This document shows positions 1 through 9,072 of a DNA stretch of 64,000 bases, one piece after another (position 1 is the stretch's first letter; the number at the start of each line of letters is the position of its first letter). The position numbers and the translations under genes are program-made. The stretch is from Klebsiella pneumoniae (GTDB lineage: Bacteria > Pseudomonadota > Gammaproteobacteria > Enterobacterales > Enterobacteriaceae): the NCBI RefSeq assembly GCF_000742135.1, contig NZ_KN046818.1, positions 2,462,600-2,526,599 of the forward strand, in the 5' to 3' direction. The notes under the pieces are model-generated. The model saw only the letters and a list, made by a program, of their open reading frames with translations. It was not told the DNA's origin and searched no databases.

Positions 1-1
1 C

Positions 2-763
2 ACCTTAACCAGCGCGGGCTGGAGCCTGCGGGGCATCGTCACCCTGGCGCAGCTGGTAGCCTTTGTCAGCTTCCAGAGCCGACTGCTGCTGGGCCTGCGG
101 GCGCTCAACCATAAGCCCATCGTCAGCGCAGATACGCCGCTGGTCGCCGGATACTGGCATACCACCCCGTACGCGCAGAGCGGCAAAGCGGCCCCGGTTC
201 GCTTCACCCGCGACGAGCTGCACTGGGAACCCTGGCTGGCCGATAAACCGCTGGCGGAATTCAACGCTGAAGAACAGGCGATTCTGGCCAAATATGGCCA
301 TAGCGACTCCCCCTACTTTCGCCTGCTGGCGCGCAACCAGCCGGTGCTGGAGCAGCGGACCCTGACCGATAAGGGCATTTTCTATACCGCGGGAGGATTG
401 CCGCGCGCCGAACGCGAGCTGGCCGCCACGGTCGCCAGTAAAATCAACGGCTGTATTTACTGCGCCTCGGTGCATGCCCGCAAAGCGGCGCAGCTGGCGA
501 AGGACGAGACCGCCGTCGACACGCTGCTGGCGGTGACGCCCGGAGAGGATCTGCGCGACGGGCAATCGCCGCGCTGGCAGGCGGAAATCGACGCCGCCGC
601 CGCGCTATCGGTGACGCCACCCGCGTTAAACGCCAATCATCTGGCGGCGCTTGATGAGCAGGGCTTAGATACTCTGGCCCAGCTGGATCTGCTGCAGTCC
701 GCGGCCTTTTTCGCCTGGGCCAACCGCCTGATGCTGACCCTGGGCGACCCCTGGCGTGAGTAG
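2..763 (+). CDS. CMD/AhpD-like domain protein, C-terminal part (5' end outside window)
   Basis: The reading frame is open from the first complete codon of the window (position 2) to a TAG at 763, so the start lies upstream and about 253 residues are visible. The C-terminal half carries the motif NGCIYCASVHARKA, the CxxC-plus-downstream-His signature of the carboxymuconolactone decarboxylase/AhpD alkylhydroperoxidase fold, in which the two cysteines are the redox pair. The N-terminal half is an extension of the kind found in longer two-part CMD proteins. The in-frame methionine codon nearest the domain (344) would cut into a continuous protein, so I do not use it as the start. Physiological substrate unknown. 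It ends 6 bp before the convergent araJ. Confidence 0.75.
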   Translation, partial: TLTSAGWSLRGIVTLAQLVAFVSFQSRLLLGLRALNHKPIVSADTPLVAGYWHTTPYAQSGKAAPVRFTRDELHWEPWLADKPLAEFNAEEQAILAKYGHSDSPYFRLLARNQPVLEQRTLTDKGIFYTAGGLPRAERELAATVASKINGCIYCASVHARKAAQLAKDETAVDTLLAVTPGEDLRDGQSPRWQAEIDAAAALSVTPPALNANHLAALDEQGLDTLAQLDLLQSAAFFAWANRLMLTLGDPWRE

Positions 764-769
764 GCGTCG

Positions 770-1924
770 TTAGTAAGCTTGTCGCCGCTGATGACAGCCA
801 TAGATGAGCAAGGCGCTCATCGCCAGAAACGACAGCGCGGCGGCGGGGAGCGCCACGCTGTTCCAGCCAAAGCCCTGAGCGATCATCATTCCGCCGCAGA
901 AGGCGCCGATGGCGCTGCCGAGGTTAAAGGCGATCTGTCCCCCGGCCGCCCCCAGCATCTCGCCGCCTTTGGCGTTCTGCAGCAGCAGGATCTGCAGCGG
1001 CGCTGACAGGGCGAATAGTCCCGCGCAGCAGAGAAACGCCAGCGCCAGCGAAGCGACTTTCTGTTCACCGAAGGCAAAGATCAGCAGCAGCGTCACGGCT
1101 ATGACCCCGTCGGTCATGGCCGCAATGCGCAGCGGGCTGTAGCGCCCGGAAATTTTGCCGCTGAACAGATTGCCGACCACCATTCCTAGCCCCGCCAGCA
1201 TCATAATCAGCATCATCTTGCTTTCAGCAAAGCCGGATACATTGAGCATAAAGGGCTTGATATAGCTGAACCAGGCAAACACGCCGGCGTTACCGAACAT
1301 GGTGGCGGCGAAAATCAGCCACGGCGCCGGGGAGGCCAGAAAACGGAACTGCTCGCGCAGCCGCGTGCTGGCCCGGTCATAAAGCGTGGGCACCCAGCAG
1401 AAGATTGCCAGAAATACCGCCACGTTAAATACCGCGATAAGCGCAAAGGTATAGCGCCAGCTGAAGTGATGCCCAAGCCAGGTGCCACCCGGGACGCCCA
1501 CCAGGTTAGCGATCGTCATGCCGCCAATCATCCCCGCCACCGCGGCGGTCACCTTCCCCGGCGGCGCGATTTTCGACAGGATAATCGCGCCGACGCCAAA
1601 AAACGCCCCGTGGGGAAACCCGGAAACCAGCCGGCCAAGCGCCAGCATGGCGTAGCTACTGGAGAAGGTAAACAGGGTATTGCCGAGAATACACAGGCCA
1701 GCCAGGAACAGCATCACCGATTTCAGGGAAAACCGGCTGGAGAGCAGCGCCATGATCGGCGCGCCGATCACCACGCCGAAGGCATACCAGGCAATCATAT
1801 TGCCGGCGGCGGGAATGGATATTCCGACATCGTGCGCCATATCCGGCAGCACGCCCATAATGCCAAACTCCGCCATGCCAAGTCCAAAGGTGCCCAGCGC
1901 CAGTGAAAAGATTGTTTTTTTCAT
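770..1924 (-). CDS. araJ: AraJ, MFS sugar efflux-type transporter
   Basis: This 384-residue, highly hydrophobic protein has the length and twelve-helix pattern of a major facilitator. It closely matches remembered E. coli AraJ: the N-terminus MKKTIFSLALGTFGLGMAEF, the segment GRLVSGFPHGAFFGVGAI, and LLLQNAKGGEMLGAAGGQIA near the end. AraJ belongs to the arabinose regulon in E. coli and is assigned to the DHA1 drug/sugar efflux group; its true substrate is not established. It sits in the inner membrane. The stop is 6 bp from the end of the convergent CMD gene. No ara genes lie next to it here, and I did not find a convincing AraC site upstream. Confidence 0.9.
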   Translation of the reverse strand: MKKTIFSLALGTFGLGMAEFGIMGVLPDMAHDVGISIPAAGNMIAWYAFGVVIGAPIMALLSSRFSLKSVMLFLAGLCILGNTLFTFSSSYAMLALGRLVSGFPHGAFFGVGAIILSKIAPPGKVTAAVAGMIGGMTIANLVGVPGGTWLGHHFSWRYTFALIAVFNVAVFLAIFCWVPTLYDRASTRLREQFRFLASPAPWLIFAATMFGNAGVFAWFSYIKPFMLNVSGFAESKMMLIMMLAGLGMVVGNLFSGKISGRYSPLRIAAMTDGVIAVTLLLIFAFGEQKVASLALAFLCCAGLFALSAPLQILLLQNAKGGEMLGAAGGQIAFNLGSAIGAFCGGMMIAQGFGWNSVALPAAALSFLAMSALLIYGCHQRRQAY

Positions 1925-2126
1925 ACATCTTATAGGGGTATTGAGAGCCGGCCGGCATTATTTACCATCCCGCCCCGACACACCAGCTAAAAACGCCCGA
2001 CGGCAGTTTCCTCCATACAACAGCCTGATTCGTTCATGTTCCCCAGCCGCGTGGCATACCGGCGGCGTGCTTTCGCAGTAACAATCCCCTATCAAAATCA
2101 GTGAGCTCAAAGAGATAAACACCTCA

Positions 2127-2157
2127 TTGATCTCAAGTTAACTTGAGGTTGTAAAGT
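2127..2157 (+). promoter_or_regulatory. MerR/SoxR-type promoter with 19-bp spacer
   Basis: A -35 hexamer TTGATC (2127-2132) and a -10 hexamer TAAAGT (2152-2157) are separated by 19 bp. The spacer region holds the perfect 16-bp palindrome CTCAAGTTAACTTGAG (2132-2147). An overlong 19-bp spacer with a centred dyad is the hallmark of promoters activated by MerR-family proteins through DNA distortion, and this dyad matches the SoxR box I recall from the soxS promoter. It lies 31 bp before the start of the VOC gene, so redox-responsive expression of that gene is the inference. SoxR as the actual protein is likely but not proven. Confidence 0.7.
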
Positions 2158-2188
2158 CAAAACATCGTTCACCTTGGGAGAATTATCC

Positions 2189-2629
2189 ATGCAAAGTGTT
2201 GATGTCGGTTTTACTCATGTCGCCTTTACCGTCCGCTGTCTGGCCAGCAGCATCGATTTTTATACCCGCTATACCGCGATGACCGTCATTCACCAGCGCG
2301 AGCCCGACCTCCCCTCGGCGCGGAAAGTGGCATGGCTCAGCGACCGCACCCGGCCTTTCGCCCTGGTGCTGGTGCAAAGTGACGATCCGGCCGATACGCC
2401 GCTGGGACCGTTCGGCCATCTCGGCGTCGCCTGCGCCACCCAGGCCGAGATCGATGAGAAAGTGGCCCTCGCACGGCGGGAAGGTGTTTTACGCCGGGAG
2501 CCGGAGCAGCTGGGCGATCCGGTGGGCTATTTCGCTTTCTTTGCCGACCCGGACGGTAACACCCTGGAGCTGTCGTGGGGGCAGCGGGTGGGACTGGAAG
2601 TCATCCTGGCGGGAAAACCCGGCGAATAG
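2189..2629 (+). CDS. VOC-family (glyoxalase/bleomycin resistance fold) protein
   Basis: A 146-residue protein with two beta-alpha-beta-beta-beta halves typical of the vicinal oxygen chelate fold. Candidate metal ligands are the early His in FTHVAFTV (about residue 10), a second His in FGHLGVAC, and the Glu in DGNTLELSW near the end. ATG 2189 is chosen because GGGAG stands just before it; an upstream TTG at 2174 overlaps that ribosome binding site. The family includes glyoxalases, dioxygenases and thiol transferases, and the substrate cannot be told from sequence. The MerR/SoxR-type promoter immediately upstream suggests a role in redox-cycling or electrophile stress. ppk2 follows 61 bp downstream in the same direction. 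Confidence 0.85.
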   Translation: MQSVDVGFTHVAFTVRCLASSIDFYTRYTAMTVIHQREPDLPSARKVAWLSDRTRPFALVLVQSDDPADTPLGPFGHLGVACATQAEIDEKVALARREGVLRREPEQLGDPVGYFAFFADPDGNTLELSWGQRVGLEVILAGKPGE

Positions 2630-2690
2630 TTTTCCACCGCCTCGCCGGGGGAGGATTACACTTCAAAGGGATACCTCGGCAACACGGAGC

Positions 2691-3515
2691 ATGGCGATGG
2701 GCAACAAGAAAAGCGGTAATCCGGTCGACACGGCGGTAAAAATCGCGCCGCTCGACAACAAAGCGTACGAGAAAGCGCTGCGCAAACTCCACGTTGAGCT
2801 GGTGAAACTGCAGCGCTGGGTAATGCACAAAGGACTGAAAGTGTGCATTGTCTTTGAAGGCCGGGACGGCGCCGGGAAAGGCGGCACCATTAAGGCCATC
2901 ACCGAGCGCGTCAGCCCGCGTATCTTTCGGGTCGTCGCCTTACCCTCGCCCACCGAGCGCGAAAAAAGCCAGCTCTACTTTCAGCGCTATATCAAGCATC
3001 TCCCGGCGGCCGGCGAAATCGTGATTTTCGATCGCAGCTGGTATAACCGCGCCGGCGTCGAACGAGTGATGGGCTTTTGTACGCCGGAGGAGGTGCAGAA
3101 GTTCCTCGACGGCGCGCCGATGGTGGAGCGCGGCATGGTCGAATCGGGCATTATTCTGCTCAAGTACTGGCTGGAGGTCTCTCCGCAGGAGCAGGAGCGC
3201 CGTCTGCGGGATCGCATCGACGACGGGCGTAAAATCTGGAAGCTCTCGCCGATGGACATTAAGTCTTTCAACCGCTGGGATGAATATACCGCTGCCCGCG
3301 ACGCCATGTTCGCCGCCACCGATACCGCCTGGGCGCCGTGGTTCGTCGCCCGCTCGGAGGATAAAAAGCGCGTGCGTCTGAATATCATCACCCATCTGCT
3401 GTCGCAGATCCCCTATGAAGCTTTACCGGTGGAGCCTGTGACGCTGCCGAAGCGCAAAATTGGCAAAATGAAACAGACTAATTTTCCTTTCCGCTTCATT
3501 CCAGAGAAGTTTTGA
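2691..3515 (+). CDS. ppk2: Polyphosphate kinase 2 (PPK2)
   Basis: A 274-residue cytoplasmic PPK2, which uses inorganic polyphosphate to phosphorylate nucleotides (family knowledge). The single domain carries the Walker A-like GRDGAGKGGTIKAI near residue 60 and the Walker B/lid segment FDRSWYNRAGVERV, both hallmarks of the family. It also shows the conserved YWLEVSPQEQ and MDIKSFNRWDEY blocks. One-domain length fits class I (nucleoside diphosphate-preferring) enzymes, but preference is not provable here. Start: ATG 2691 preceded by CGGAG; ATG 2697 is an alternative two codons in. The frame stays open far upstream but overlaps the VOC gene in another frame and lacks PPK2 similarity there. Confidence 0.9.
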   Translation: MAMGNKKSGNPVDTAVKIAPLDNKAYEKALRKLHVELVKLQRWVMHKGLKVCIVFEGRDGAGKGGTIKAITERVSPRIFRVVALPSPTEREKSQLYFQRYIKHLPAAGEIVIFDRSWYNRAGVERVMGFCTPEEVQKFLDGAPMVERGMVESGIILLKYWLEVSPQEQERRLRDRIDDGRKIWKLSPMDIKSFNRWDEYTAARDAMFAATDTAWAPWFVARSEDKKRVRLNIITHLLSQIPYEALPVEPVTLPKRKIGKMKQTNFPFRFIPEKF

Positions 3516-3527
3516 TTATTTCTCGTC

Positions 3528-3547
3528 GCGCTGGTTAATGCCAGCGC
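3528..3547 (+). terminator. Hairpin after ppk2
   Basis: GCGCTGG (3528-3534), loop TTAATG, CCAGCGC (3541-3547): a perfect 7-bp stem 12 bp after the ppk2 stop. It is followed by a weak T-rich stretch rather than a solid T-run, so it is a plausible but not strong terminator. Confidence 0.45.
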
Positions 3548-3690
3548 CAGGTTTATTACTATAACCATGAATATTTCAGGCTGTTACTTCCCTCTGGAAG
3601 CTGTCTCGCAAAATAAATATTAAACTTACTGCTGGTATTTATTTTTTAGTGGGTAAAGTAAATAATCACAGAACCAACCGCAAGGAGCCT

Positions 3691-3879
3691 ATGATGAAAA
3701 GTAATACGCTACGTAAAAGACCCACTGACGTACCCGTCCAGAAGGCGTCAGAACAGCCAGGTAAGGATTTACGAGAAGCAGATAAACAGCGACAGCACAA
3801 GGAATTCATTGCCGCAATGAATGAATTTATTGCAAAAGGAGGCACTCTTACTGATGATGAATTTTTCAGGGTGCTATGA
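3691..3879 (+). CDS. CcdA-like antitoxin, lacking a recognisable DNA-binding N-terminus
   Basis: Starting at ATG 3691, with AAGGAG in good position, this gives 62 residues. The C-terminal third (KEFIAAMNEFIAKGGTLTDDEFF) follows the pattern of the CcdA toxin-binding tail: an amphipathic helix, then an acidic stretch. The first 35 residues are polar and show no ribbon-helix-helix repeat, so normal autoregulation may be absent. A GTG at 3649 would extend it to 76 residues, near the usual CcdA length, but without adding an obvious DNA-binding motif. Its TGA overlaps the ATG of the downstream ccdB-like frame (ATGA), the usual antitoxin-toxin coupling. Assignment rests on the tail and the partner. 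Confidence 0.55.
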   Translation: MMKSNTLRKRPTDVPVQKASEQPGKDLREADKQRQHKEFIAAMNEFIAKGGTLTDDEFFRVL

Positions 3880-4202
3880 TGCTTGAATAATTCAATGTTT
3901 ATCGAAATTGTTCTGCTCAGACAAATAAAACCCTGCCATATTATATGATCGTGCAGAATGATTATTATGCAGACCTGGCCACGAGAGTCATTATTCCTTT
4001 AATGCGACCACAACAGTTACCACGCTGGCATCAGCATGCCGTACCAAGGATAAATATAGAATTTGACAGCTTTTTACTTTGTACGCCAATGAGCAGTAAC
4101 TTAAATAATAAACGGATCCCGCCACAGGATTTCGTCTGCAATCTGAGTCATGCGCGCCAGGGCGTTATCGATTCAATCGATACACTTATCACGAACTGCT
4201 GA
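3876..4202 (+). pseudogene. ccdB-like gyrase toxin gene with early nonsense codon
   Basis: The frame opens at ATG 3876 (or 3879), overlapping the antitoxin stop, but reads ATG ATG CTT GAA TAA, with a stop at 3888-3890. Directly after the stop the same frame continues as FNVYRNCSAQTNKTLPYYMI and reaches ATRVIIPLMRP, then LCTPMSS and VCNLSHARQGVIDSIDTL. These match in order the CcdB pattern (Q-F-x-V-Y-R-N, VQSDII, TRVVIPL, MTHEMAS, DLSHHRDEIKNAI). A CAA-to-TAA change would explain it. ATG 3945 could restart an 85-residue fragment, but it has no ribosome binding site. The C-terminus ends ITNC instead of the Trp/Asp-Gly-Ile tip needed by F CcdB to poison gyrase. Likely dead. Confidence 0.7.
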
Positions 4203-4210
4203 CTGCCGGG

Positions 4211-4239
4211 AACCCGCTCCGACATCTCCGGAGCGGGTT
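4211..4239. terminator. Bidirectional hairpin between ccdB remnant and fdnI
   Basis: AACCCGCTCC (4211-4220) pairs perfectly with GGAGCGGGTT (4230-4239) across a 9-nt loop. It lies between two converging genes. The downstream tracts are only TTT (+) and AAA-derived (-), so its strength is uncertain, but position and stability fit a shared terminator. Confidence 0.6.
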
Positions 4240-4254
4240 TCGCGCCGTGAAGGC

Positions 4255-4911
4255 TTACTTCATCCCTTCACGACTCTCTTTCATCGCTTCCAGGCGTTCG
4301 ACATCGCGATACCAGCGCGGGTGGTGTTTCTTCGCCCAGCGGCGGCTCACCTTGCCTTCAATCATTCCCTTAATCGACCCCTTCACCCAGAACGCCATAT
4401 ACATATGGATAAGGATGGCGTGGATCAGAATGATGGCCGACGTCGCATGAATCAGCAGGCTATAGCGAATCACCTGCATCGGGAAATATTCCGCAAAATA
4501 TGGGCGCCAGATAATCACCCCGGTCACCAGCAGCACAAATATCATGCTCATGATGGTCCCGAACATCATCTTCTGCCCGGCGTTATACTTACCGACGCGC
4601 GCCACCTTATGCTCGTTGCCTTTCAGCACCTCGACGATGCCTTTCAGCCACGGAATATCCTGTTTATCAGGGATGTTGTGGTGGACAAAGCGCACGAACA
4701 TAAACATCAGCGCGACAAAAATCAGCACCCCAAAGAACGGGTGCAGAATACGCCCCATCTGCGGCGTGCCGAAGGTTTCCGTTAGCCACTGTAGCGTCGG
4801 AAAGAAGAACGATATTCCCGACAGCGCCACGAGGAAGAAACAGATAACCACCGTCCAGTGACAGGCGCGATCGATAAACGTTGTGCGCACAATCATCTTC
4901 GATTTACTCAT
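4255..4911 (-). CDS. fdnI: Formate dehydrogenase-N cytochrome b556 subunit
   Basis: A 218-residue integral membrane subunit that takes electrons from FdnH through two b hemes and reduces menaquinone on the cytoplasmic side, closing the formate-nitrate proton-motive loop (established for E. coli). The sequence is nearly that of E. coli FdnI, including [19 protein letters not shown] and [14 protein letters not shown], with four membrane helices and His residues in the expected helices. ATG 4911 gives the MSKSKM start and overlaps the end of fdnH by 8 nt; an upstream ATG at 4935 would add eight residues inside fdnH. Last gene of fdnGHI. Confidence 0.96.
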   Translation of the reverse strand: MSKSKMIVRTTFIDRACHWTVVICFFLVALSGISFFFPTLQWLTETFGTPQMGRILHPFFGVLIFVALMFMFVRFVHHNIPDKQDIPWLKGIVEVLKGNEHKVARVGKYNAGQKMMFGTIMSMIFVLLVTGVIIWRPYFAEYFPMQVIRYSLLIHATSAIILIHAILIHMYMAFWVKGSIKGMIEGKVSRRWAKKHHPRWYRDVERLEAMKESREGMK

Positions 4912-5788
4912 CATGCTTCTCCTCGTCGTCGTCAACTTCCTTGTTCGGCCCGATACCGATGTAGTGGTAAATCAGCCCGGCGAAGGTGGCGATAAAGCCC
5001 GCCGCCGCCAGCGGTTTCAGCGCCCCCTTCCACAGACTGATACTGGTATCGATCTGCGGTTCCTTCGGCAGCTTGTGATACAGCTCCGGCTGGTCGGCAT
5101 GATGCAGGACGTACATCACGTGGGTGCCGCCGACGCCCGGCGGGTTGTAAATCCCGGCGTTGGCATAACCGCGTTTTTTAAGCTTAGCCACCCGCTCCTC
5201 GGCCACCTCCAGCATCTCTTTCTTCGTACCGAAGTGGATCGCGCCGGTAGGACAGGTTTTCACGCAGGCCGGTTCCTGGCCGACGCTGACCCGATCCACG
5301 CACAGGGTGCATTTATAGACCCGGTTATCCTCTTTATTGAGGCGCGGGACGTTAAACGGACACCCCGCAATGCAGTAGCCGCAGCCGATGCAGTTTTCCT
5401 GCTGGAAATCGACGATGCCGTTGGCGTACTGAATAATCGCCCCGGCGGATGGGCAGGCCTTCAGGCAGCCCGGCTCTGCGCAGTGCATACAGCCATCCTT
5501 GCGGATAAGCCACTCCAGTTTGCCGTTCTGTTCGGTCTCGCTAAAACGCATTACCGTCCAGGATTTGGCGCTGAGATCCGCCGGGTTGTCGTACACCCCG
5601 ACGCAGTGCCCCACGTCATCGCGGATGTCATTCCACTCGGAACAGGCCACCTGGCAGGCTTTACAGCCCACGCAGGAGGAGACATCGATAAGCTTGGCGA
5701 CTTCCGCTTTATAGTCCCGCGCGCGCGGCGCGGGGGTGATCGGGTTGGTCGCGGAGCGTTTAATAATGTCTTGGGTTTCCATCGCCAT
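4904..5788 (-). CDS. fdnH: Formate dehydrogenase-N iron-sulfur subunit
   Basis: A 294-residue ferredoxin-like beta subunit relaying electrons from the periplasmic FdnG to FdnI. Four [4Fe-4S] sites are visible as Cys clusters: [35 protein letters not shown] and CTLC followed by CVKTC. One C-terminal membrane anchor ([20 protein letters not shown]) is followed by an acidic tail, as in E. coli FdnH, with which it agrees almost throughout. The start is MAMETQD, 11 bp after the fdnG stop, with a Shine-Dalgarno-like GGAGCG before it. It is exported with FdnG by the Tat system because it has no signal peptide of its own. Confidence 0.96.
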   Translation of the reverse strand: MAMETQDIIKRSATNPITPAPRARDYKAEVAKLIDVSSCVGCKACQVACSEWNDIRDDVGHCVGVYDNPADLSAKSWTVMRFSETEQNGKLEWLIRKDGCMHCAEPGCLKACPSAGAIIQYANGIVDFQQENCIGCGYCIAGCPFNVPRLNKEDNRVYKCTLCVDRVSVGQEPACVKTCPTGAIHFGTKKEMLEVAEERVAKLKKRGYANAGIYNPPGVGGTHVMYVLHHADQPELYHKLPKEPQIDTSISLWKGALKPLAAAGFIATFAGLIYHYIGIGPNKEVDDDEEKHDE

Positions 5789-5799
5789 TGAATCGCTCC

Positions 5800-8700
5800 T
5801 TACGCTTTCTCGATGTTGACCAGGAACGCCTTGTATTCCGGCGTTTGCGAGTTGGAATCGCCAACGTTAGGCGTCAGGGTGTTGGCGATGTAGCCTTTGC
5901 GGGCCACGCCTTCAAAACCCCAGTGCAGCGGGATCCCGACGGTCTCCACCTGCTGGCCGTTGACGTTCAGCGTGCGCAGTCGGCGAGTCACCACGGCAAC
6001 CGCGCGAATGAAGCCGCGCTTGCTGCTGACTTTCACCCAATCGCCGTTAGCGATACCTTTGCTTTTCGCCAGCCCTTCGCTGATTTCGACAAACTGTTCC
6101 GGCTGCGCGATGGAATTGAGCAACGCATGCTTGGTCCAGGTGTGGAAATGCTCGGTCAGACGATAGGTGGTCCCGACATACGGGAATTTATCCTTCTTAC
6201 CTAAGCGAATGGCGTCCTCTTCATACAACCGCACCACCGGGCTGGAGACCACCTTCGGGTGCAGCGGGTTAGTGCCAAGCGGGGTTTCCATCGGCTCGTA
6301 GTGCTCCGGGAACGGCCCTTCCGCCAGTTTATCGAGCGCAAACAGGCGACCCAGCCCCTCCTGCTGCATGATAAACGGCCCGGTTTTGCTCCCTGGCGGC
6401 GCGGTATTGAAGTCCGGAATATCATTCCCGACCCACTTGCTGCCGTTCCACTGGATCAGCATCCGCTTCGCATCCCAGGGCTTGCCGTTGATATCGGCCG
6501 AAGCGCGGTTGTACAGCACCCGACGATTGAGCGGCCACGCCCAGGCCCATCCCAGCGTATTGCCCAGGCCCGAAGGATCGGCGTTATCACGATTCGCCAT
6601 CTGGTTACCCTGCTCGGTCCAGCTGCCGGTATAGATCCAGCAAGACGACGCGGTGCTGCCGTCATCGCGCAGCAGCGCGAAGCTATTGAGCAGTTGGCCT
6701 TTTTTCGCCAGCAAAGTGCCATTTTGATCGTAGAGATCCGCCAGCGCGTAGCCGTTGTTCTCTTTTGCCACCTCTTCCGATTCCGGATGGTCCGGCTGCT
6801 TGTAGCGCCAGCTCATCTTCAGCAGGGGTTCCGCGCCCTTCCCGCCTTCGGTGCGGTACAGTTCGCGCAGGCGATGGTAAATCCCGGCAAGGATTTCGCC
6901 ATCATTGCGCGCTTCACCTGGGGCATCCTGACCTTTCCAGTGCCACTGCAGCCAGCGGCCGGAGTTGGCGATCGAACCGTCCTCTTCGGCAAAGCAGGTC
7001 GACGGCAGACGGAAGACTTCGGTCTGAATCGCCGACGGGTCGACATCATTAGACTCGCCGTGGTTCTGCCAGAAGGTCGAGGTTTCGGTCACCAGCGGAT
7101 CGATAACCACCATATATTTCAGCTTGCTGAGGCTGCGAACCACTTTGTTTTTATCCGGGAAGGAGGCAACCGGGTTAAAGCCCTGGCAGATATAGCCGGT
7201 GACGTTGCCGTTATCCATCATATTGAAGTATTTGATAACGTCGTAAGCCTGGTCCCACTTCGGTAACCACTCAAAGCCCCAGTCGTTCTCTTTTTGCGCC
7301 GCCTCGCCGTAGAAGGATTTCATCAGGCTAACGAAGAATTTCGGGTAGTTGCTCCAGTAGTTCACCTGCTCGGGCAAGGTCGCCTTCGGCGTGTTGGCGC
7401 TGAGGTAGCTTTGCAGATCGGTCTGTTTGTCCGATGGCAGCGTCAAATAGCCCGGCAGACTGGTCGACAGCAGGCCCAAATCGGTCAGCCCCTGAATATT
7501 AGAGTGGCCGCGCAGGGCGTTGACGCCGCCGCCGGCCATGCCCATGTTGCCGAGCAGCAGCTGGATCATCGCCATGGTGCGGATGTTCTGCGCGCCGACG
7601 GTGTGCTGCGTCCAGCCCAGGGCATACAGGAAGGTGGTGGTGCGGTCCGCGGCGCTGGTTGAGGCCAGCACGTCGCACACTTTAAGGAAGTCCGCTTTCG
7701 GCGTACCGCAGATGTTTTCGACCACCTCGGGCGTGTAACGGGAAACGTGCTGCTTCAGCAGGTTCCACACGCAGCGCGGATGGCTGAGCGTTTCATCGCG
7801 TTTGGCGTAGCCGTTTTCATCGAACTGGTAGTTCCAGGACGATTTATCGTACTGGCGTTTTTCCGCATCGTAGCCGCTGAACAGCCCCTCTTCGAAGGCA
7901 AAATCATCCCGCACCAGCAGGCTGGCATTGGTGTAATGCTTAACGTACTCAGCATTGATCTTGTTATTTTCGATCAGGTACAGCAGCACGCCCGACAGGA
8001 AGGTAATGTCGGTACCGGAACGAATCGGCGCATAGATATCGGCCACCGACGCGGTGCGCGTAAAGCGCGGGTCGACGACGATCAGCGTGGCGTCGTTATT
8101 GTTTTTCGCCTCCATCGCCCAGCGGAAACCCACCGGATGCGCTTCGGCGGCGTTACCGCCCATCACCACCACGACGTTGGCGTTTTTGATATCCACCCAG
8201 TGGTTGGTCATCGCACCGCGACCAAATGTTGGAGCAAGACTTGCTACCGTTGGTCCGTGTCAGACGCGCGCCTGGTTGTCTACCGCCAGCATACCCAGCG
8301 ATCGCACAAATTTTTGCGTTAGCATGCCGGTCTCATTGCTTGCCGCCGAGGCGCACAGCATGCCGGTGGAAAGCCAGCGGTTAACCGTCACGCCCTGTTC
8401 ATTCTTTTCAATAAAGTTGGCGTCGCGGTCGGCTTTCATCAGTCGGGCGATGCGGTTAAAGGCTTCATCCCAGGAGATGCGCTGCCATTTATCCGAGCCC
8501 GGGGCGCGGTATTGCGGATAACGCAGACGGTTTTCGCTGTGGACATAGTCTAGCAGGCCTGCCCCTTTCGGGCACAGCGCGCCGCGGCTCACCGGATGGT
8601 CCGGGTCCCCTTCGATATGGTAGATCGCTTCTTTGGCGTTTTTCGCACCGTCGCCGAGGCTATACATTAATAGCCCGCAGCCCACGGAGCAGTAAGTGCA

Positions 8701-8847
8701 GGTGTTGCGGATCTCTTTCGCACGCAGCAATTTGAAATTGCGTGCCTGAGCCAGCGCCATTTTAGGGGCAAAGCCCAGGGCGGCGGCGGTAGTTCCGGCC
8801 ATACCGCCTGCGCAGATCTTAAAGAACTTTCTGCGGCTGACGTCCAT
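5800..8847 (-). CDS. fdnG: Formate dehydrogenase-N catalytic subunit, selenoprotein
   Basis: A 1015-residue molybdenum (bis-MGD) selenoprotein that oxidises formate in the periplasm. The TGA at 8260-8262 is codon 196, read as selenocysteine (context QARV-Sec-HGPTVAS, same position as in E. coli), so this is one gene and not two broken halves. The N-terminus has a twin-arginine signal ([12 protein letters not shown], then AxA cleavage), followed by the [4Fe-4S] motif CTYCSVGC...[10 protein letters not shown] 8847 is chosen because it gives the canonical MDVSRR start; the frame extends 10 codons further without support. Total length equals the E. coli protein. First gene of fdnGHI. Confidence 0.96.
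8220..8262 (-). other. Selenocysteine UGA codon and bacterial SECIS hairpin
   Basis: Immediately 3' of the UGA (8262-8260) the mRNA can pair GACCAA (8255-8250) with UUGGUC (8225-8220), with an apical stem AGCA/UGCU (8245-8242 and 8236-8233) closed by the loop AGUCU. The GU in the apical loop is the feature bound by SelB in E. coli SECIS elements. This supports true selenocysteine insertion in fdnG. Confidence 0.85.
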
Positions 8848-8914
8848 TGCATTCCTCCATGCAGGATGTTGATTCATCGCGCGGAGGAAACTAACAGCAA
8901 AATCCCGGGAAAAT

Positions 8915-8991
8915 TTGCGTCAAATCAAGGAGGAAAACCTTCGCCCCCTTAATCGCCAGCCATGGCCATTTTCGCTAATCCCTAAGGGTTA
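8915..8991 (-). promoter_or_regulatory. Candidate FNR and NarL/NarP sites upstream of fdnG
   Basis: On the fdnG strand, TTGATTTGACGCAA (8928-8915) fits the FNR pattern TTGAT-N4-ATCAA with one weak arm. It lies about 70 bp before the start codon, compatible with a -41.5 site. Further upstream the near-palindrome TAACCCTTAGGGATTA (8991-8976) has the 7-2-7 layout of NarL/NarP sites, though its heptamers only partly fit TACYYMT. Anaerobic, nitrate-induced fdnG control is established in E. coli; these exact sites are my inference. Confidence 0.5.
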
Positions 8992-9072
8992 GCAACGGCG
9001 GAAAATTTCGCCCCTCACCGATAAAAAGATGATATATATGCCGGCTGCATTTGCGTAACCATCAGGAAAAGC

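Noticed and set aside
5-565. Long minus-strand ORF at the left edge
   Set aside because: It lies antisense to the CMD-domain coding frame, which has family motifs; GC-rich antisense frames stay open by chance.
1925-2126. AraC operator for araJ
   Set aside because: No convincing pair of araI-like half-sites could be read upstream of araJ; stated as absent rather than guessed.
3945-4202. Intact 85-residue protein starting at 3945
   Set aside because: The start has no ribosome binding site, and the CcdB-like homology continues upstream through the TAA to the ATG overlapping the antitoxin stop.
4883-7266. Long plus-strand ORFs opposite fdnH and fdnG
   Set aside because: Antisense shadows of conserved genes with matching third-position bias; no homology recognised and no ribosome binding sites.
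5800-8847. fdnG split into two ORFs by an in-frame TGA
   Set aside because: The TGA is codon 196, the known selenocysteine position, followed by a SECIS-type hairpin; it is a normal selenoprotein gene, not a pseudogene.
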